A DNA stretch of 64,000 bases, from the NCBI GenBank assembly GCA_021325025.1, contig JAJPHZ010000013.1:1-64000 (forward strand), given 5' to 3'. This document shows positions 62,476 through 64,000 of this stretch, in pieces (position 1 is the stretch's first letter; each line of letters opens with the position of its first letter). The notes below the pieces were generated by a model that was not told the origin of the DNA, ran no database searches, and worked only from the letters and a program-made list of their open reading frames with translations. The DNA comes from Pseudomonadota bacterium. Its GTDB lineage: Bacteria > Desulfobacterota > Binatia > Binatales > Binataceae. Position numbers and translations under genes: made by a program.

Positions 62476-62765
62476 CGAATTCGCCTCCCGCCTTTTTTTC
62501 GTGCCTCTGTGTTTAGCACAGACAAAAAGAACCGGCACGGAAACCGGTGAAAAAGCCAGCGCTCCCGCGCAAGAAAATCCCTTTCCAAGTGATTCCAAAG
62601 GAGCCATTGGCTGATTCCTTAGGCCACAGGGCGTCCGGGTAGTGGAAATTCGCCACGTTAGCGCACGGAGTAGCATAGCTTTCGCGGGGGCACGCCGATT
62701 GCTGCATAGCAGGGCGGAATGGCGGCGGCGAGCCGCCCTGAGCTGGAAGAGAGAGAGCGACCCAC

Positions 62766-63302
62766 ATGCAACGCCCACTTAAGATTACCGCCCGTGACTT
62801 TACGCTTTCCGACGCATTCGAGGCCGAGATACGGCAGAAGGCCGCCGCTTTGGACAACTATTACCACCGCATCACCGGCTGCGACGTAACCGTCACAGCC
62901 CCGATCGATCATCATCGCAAAGGCGGTCCATTCGACGTCCGAATCCGCCTGACGGTGCCGGGCAAGGAACTGGTGACCAATCGGCAGTCAGAAGAGGGGC
63001 TGGCAGCGGCCATCCGCGAAGCGTTCGACGCTATCCGGCGCCAACTGGAAGACTATGTGCGCGAGCAGCGCGGCCAGGTGAAGACGCACGAAGAGGCGGC
63101 GCAGGGCCGCGTGGTCCGTTTGCTCAACGATTTCGGCTTTCTGGAAACACCCGACGGGCGCGAAATCTATTTCCATCGCAACAGTGTGCTCAACAACGCC
63201 TTTGACAAGCTGCGCGTTGGAATGCAGGTGCGCTTCGTCGAGGAGGAGGGCATCGAAGGGCCGCAAGCCAGTACGGTAGCGATTGTGGAACGCAAACACT
63301 AA
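62766..63302 (+). CDS. HPF/RaiA ribosome-associated domain fused to cold-shock domain
   Basis: 178 residues. The N-terminal part (about 1-105) follows the hibernation-promoting factor fold: PLKITARDFTLSDAFEAEIRQKAAALDNYYHRITGCDVTVTAP and GLAAAIREAFDAIRRQLEDYV. The C-terminal part (about 112-176) is a cold-shock domain with QGRVVRLLNDFGFLETPDGREIYFHRNSV, containing RNP1- and RNP2-like FGFL and IYFH. It probably binds 30S ribosomes and RNA in stationary phase or cold. The C-terminus differs from long HPF, which has a dimerisation domain instead. Confidence 0.88.
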   Translation: MQRPLKITARDFTLSDAFEAEIRQKAAALDNYYHRITGCDVTVTAPIDHHRKGGPFDVRIRLTVPGKELVTNRQSEEGLAAAIREAFDAIRRQLEDYVREQRGQVKTHEEAAQGRVVRLLNDFGFLETPDGREIYFHRNSVLNNAFDKLRVGMQVRFVEEEGIEGPQASTVAIVERKH

Positions 63303-63329
63303 AGGCGTGCGGCCGGCACGACATTGTCC

Positions 63330-64000
63330 ATGCCCTGGAAGAGCATTGAGAAGCCGCGGAGTTGGGCAGTGACGCCCAACCTGTGCGATTACGAGCAGAC
63401 GCGCGCCACCTTTTCCTGGGCACAGGCCCGGCGCGCGCTGGACGGACTGCCCGGCGGTGGTCTCAACATCGCCTACGAGGCGGTCGACCGCCATGCGCGC
63501 GGGGCGCGCCGCAACCATCCGGCGCTGCGATGGTTAGGACGCGGCGGCGAGAGGCGCGACTTTACTTACGCCGAGTTGTGCGCCCAGACCAACCGCTTCG
63601 CCAATGTCCTCAGGGAGCTCGGGGTCGGCAAGGGCGAGCGGGTATTCCTGCTCGCCGGCCGCATCCCCGAACTTTACCTCAGCGCGCTCGGCACGCTTAA
63701 GGGCGGTCAGGTTTTCTGCCCGCTATTCTCTGCATTCGGTCCCGAGCCGATCCGCCAGCGCATCAGCCTGGGCGATGGCCGCGTGCTGGTCACCACGGCT
63801 GCCCTCTACAAGCGTAAGGTGGCCGAGGTTCGGGCTACGCTGCCCGGCCTGCGGCACATCCTGGTGATTGGTCAACCCGAGGAGACTCGCGACATTGCGG
63901 GCATCTTGGACTTCCACCAACTGATGGCGCAAGCGGACGAGCGCTTCGAAATCGCGCGCACCCAACCCGAAGATCTGGCGTTGCTGCATTTCACCAGCGG
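63330..64000 (+). CDS. Acetate-CoA ligase (AMP-forming), truncated by window end
   Basis: 223 residues are visible, open at the right edge and absent from the ORF track because no stop occurs. From ATG 63330 the sequence reads NLCDYEQTRATFSWAQARRALDG, typical of the N-terminus of AcsA-type acetyl-CoA synthetases. It continues through FTYAELCAQTNRFANVLRELGVGKGERVFLL and GTLKGGQVFCPLFSAFGPEPIRQR to LLHFTSG, the start of the FTSGTTG AMP-binding loop. No good ribosome site is seen, so the start is tentative. It should activate acetate or another short acid. Confidence 0.85.
   Translation, partial: MPWKSIEKPRSWAVTPNLCDYEQTRATFSWAQARRALDGLPGGGLNIAYEAVDRHARGARRNHPALRWLGRGGERRDFTYAELCAQTNRFANVLRELGVGKGERVFLLAGRIPELYLSALGTLKGGQVFCPLFSAFGPEPIRQRISLGDGRVLVTTAALYKRKVAEVRATLPGLRHILVIGQPEETRDIAGILDFHQLMAQADERFEIARTQPEDLALLHFTS

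Overview
The window is a high-GC bacterial chromosome segment (roughly two-thirds G+C by eye) with densely packed genes on both strands and no phage structural, plasmid replication, IS transposase or CRISPR signal. The metabolic genes are dominated by luciferase-like (LLM) flavin oxidoreductases (3), acyl-CoA dehydrogenase-family flavoproteins (3), CaiB/BaiF CoA-transferases (3), short-chain dehydrogenases (4), a crotonase and amidohydrolase-2 proteins. With a gapA-pgk-tpiA-secG-tRNA-Leu block, outer-membrane-type lipoproteins and TatABC, this suggests a Gram-negative member of the Desulfobacterota/Binatota side of the tree. That placement is inferred from gene content; no rRNA is present to test it.

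Layout. 1-5 kb: tRNA-Ala(GGC), two tandem cupins, an alpha/beta hydrolase lacking its nucleophilic Ser, an LLM oxidoreductase, a crotonase lacking both usual Glu residues, and a lipoprotein. 5-12 kb: Na+/H+ antiporter with a cNMP-binding tail, glycogen-debranching enzyme, PPOX-family protein, class II HDAC-like amidohydrolase, TatA/B and TatC. 12-20 kb: BadH-like SDR, two near-identical tandem amidohydrolases, ppdK and glyQS. 20-27 kb: phosphodiesterase, SH3-like lipoprotein, PII, plsY, tRNA-Pro(CGG), a palindromic repeat patch, EthD-like protein, LLM oxidoreductase, Met-rich exported protein, acyl-CoA dehydrogenase and DHH phosphoesterase. 27-31 kb: the glycolytic operon gapA-pgk-tpiA-secG ending in tRNA-Leu(GAG).

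31-42 kb is an accessory catabolic region. A leftward set (SDR, DUF1214, ACAD-like, PBP-fold protein, CoA-transferase) is divergent from a rightward pair of CoA-transferase genes, only one of which keeps the catalytic Asp. 42-49 kb holds a membrane-anchored winged-helix/TolB/TPR regulator, two small secreted proteins, a DUF1329 protein behind an unusually AT-rich stretch, and a LarA-type nickel-pincer racemase. 49-56 kb: TetR regulator, then argH-lptM-like-lysA-dapF-dapA (arginine, lysine and peptidoglycan precursor synthesis) and a small heat-shock protein.

56-64 kb: acyl-CoA dehydrogenase, then a lower-GC single-gene insertion encoding a NACHT NTPase with pentapeptide-like repeats and its own sigma70-like promoter. 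This is the best candidate here for a poorly described system, probably conflict or defence related. It is followed by a degraded partial copy of a YkgJ gene, the intact YkgJ gene, a small membrane protein, an SDR, an HPF/cold-shock fusion, and a truncated acetate-CoA ligase running off the right edge. Most starts were reassigned from the ORF track using visible Shine-Dalgarno sequences.
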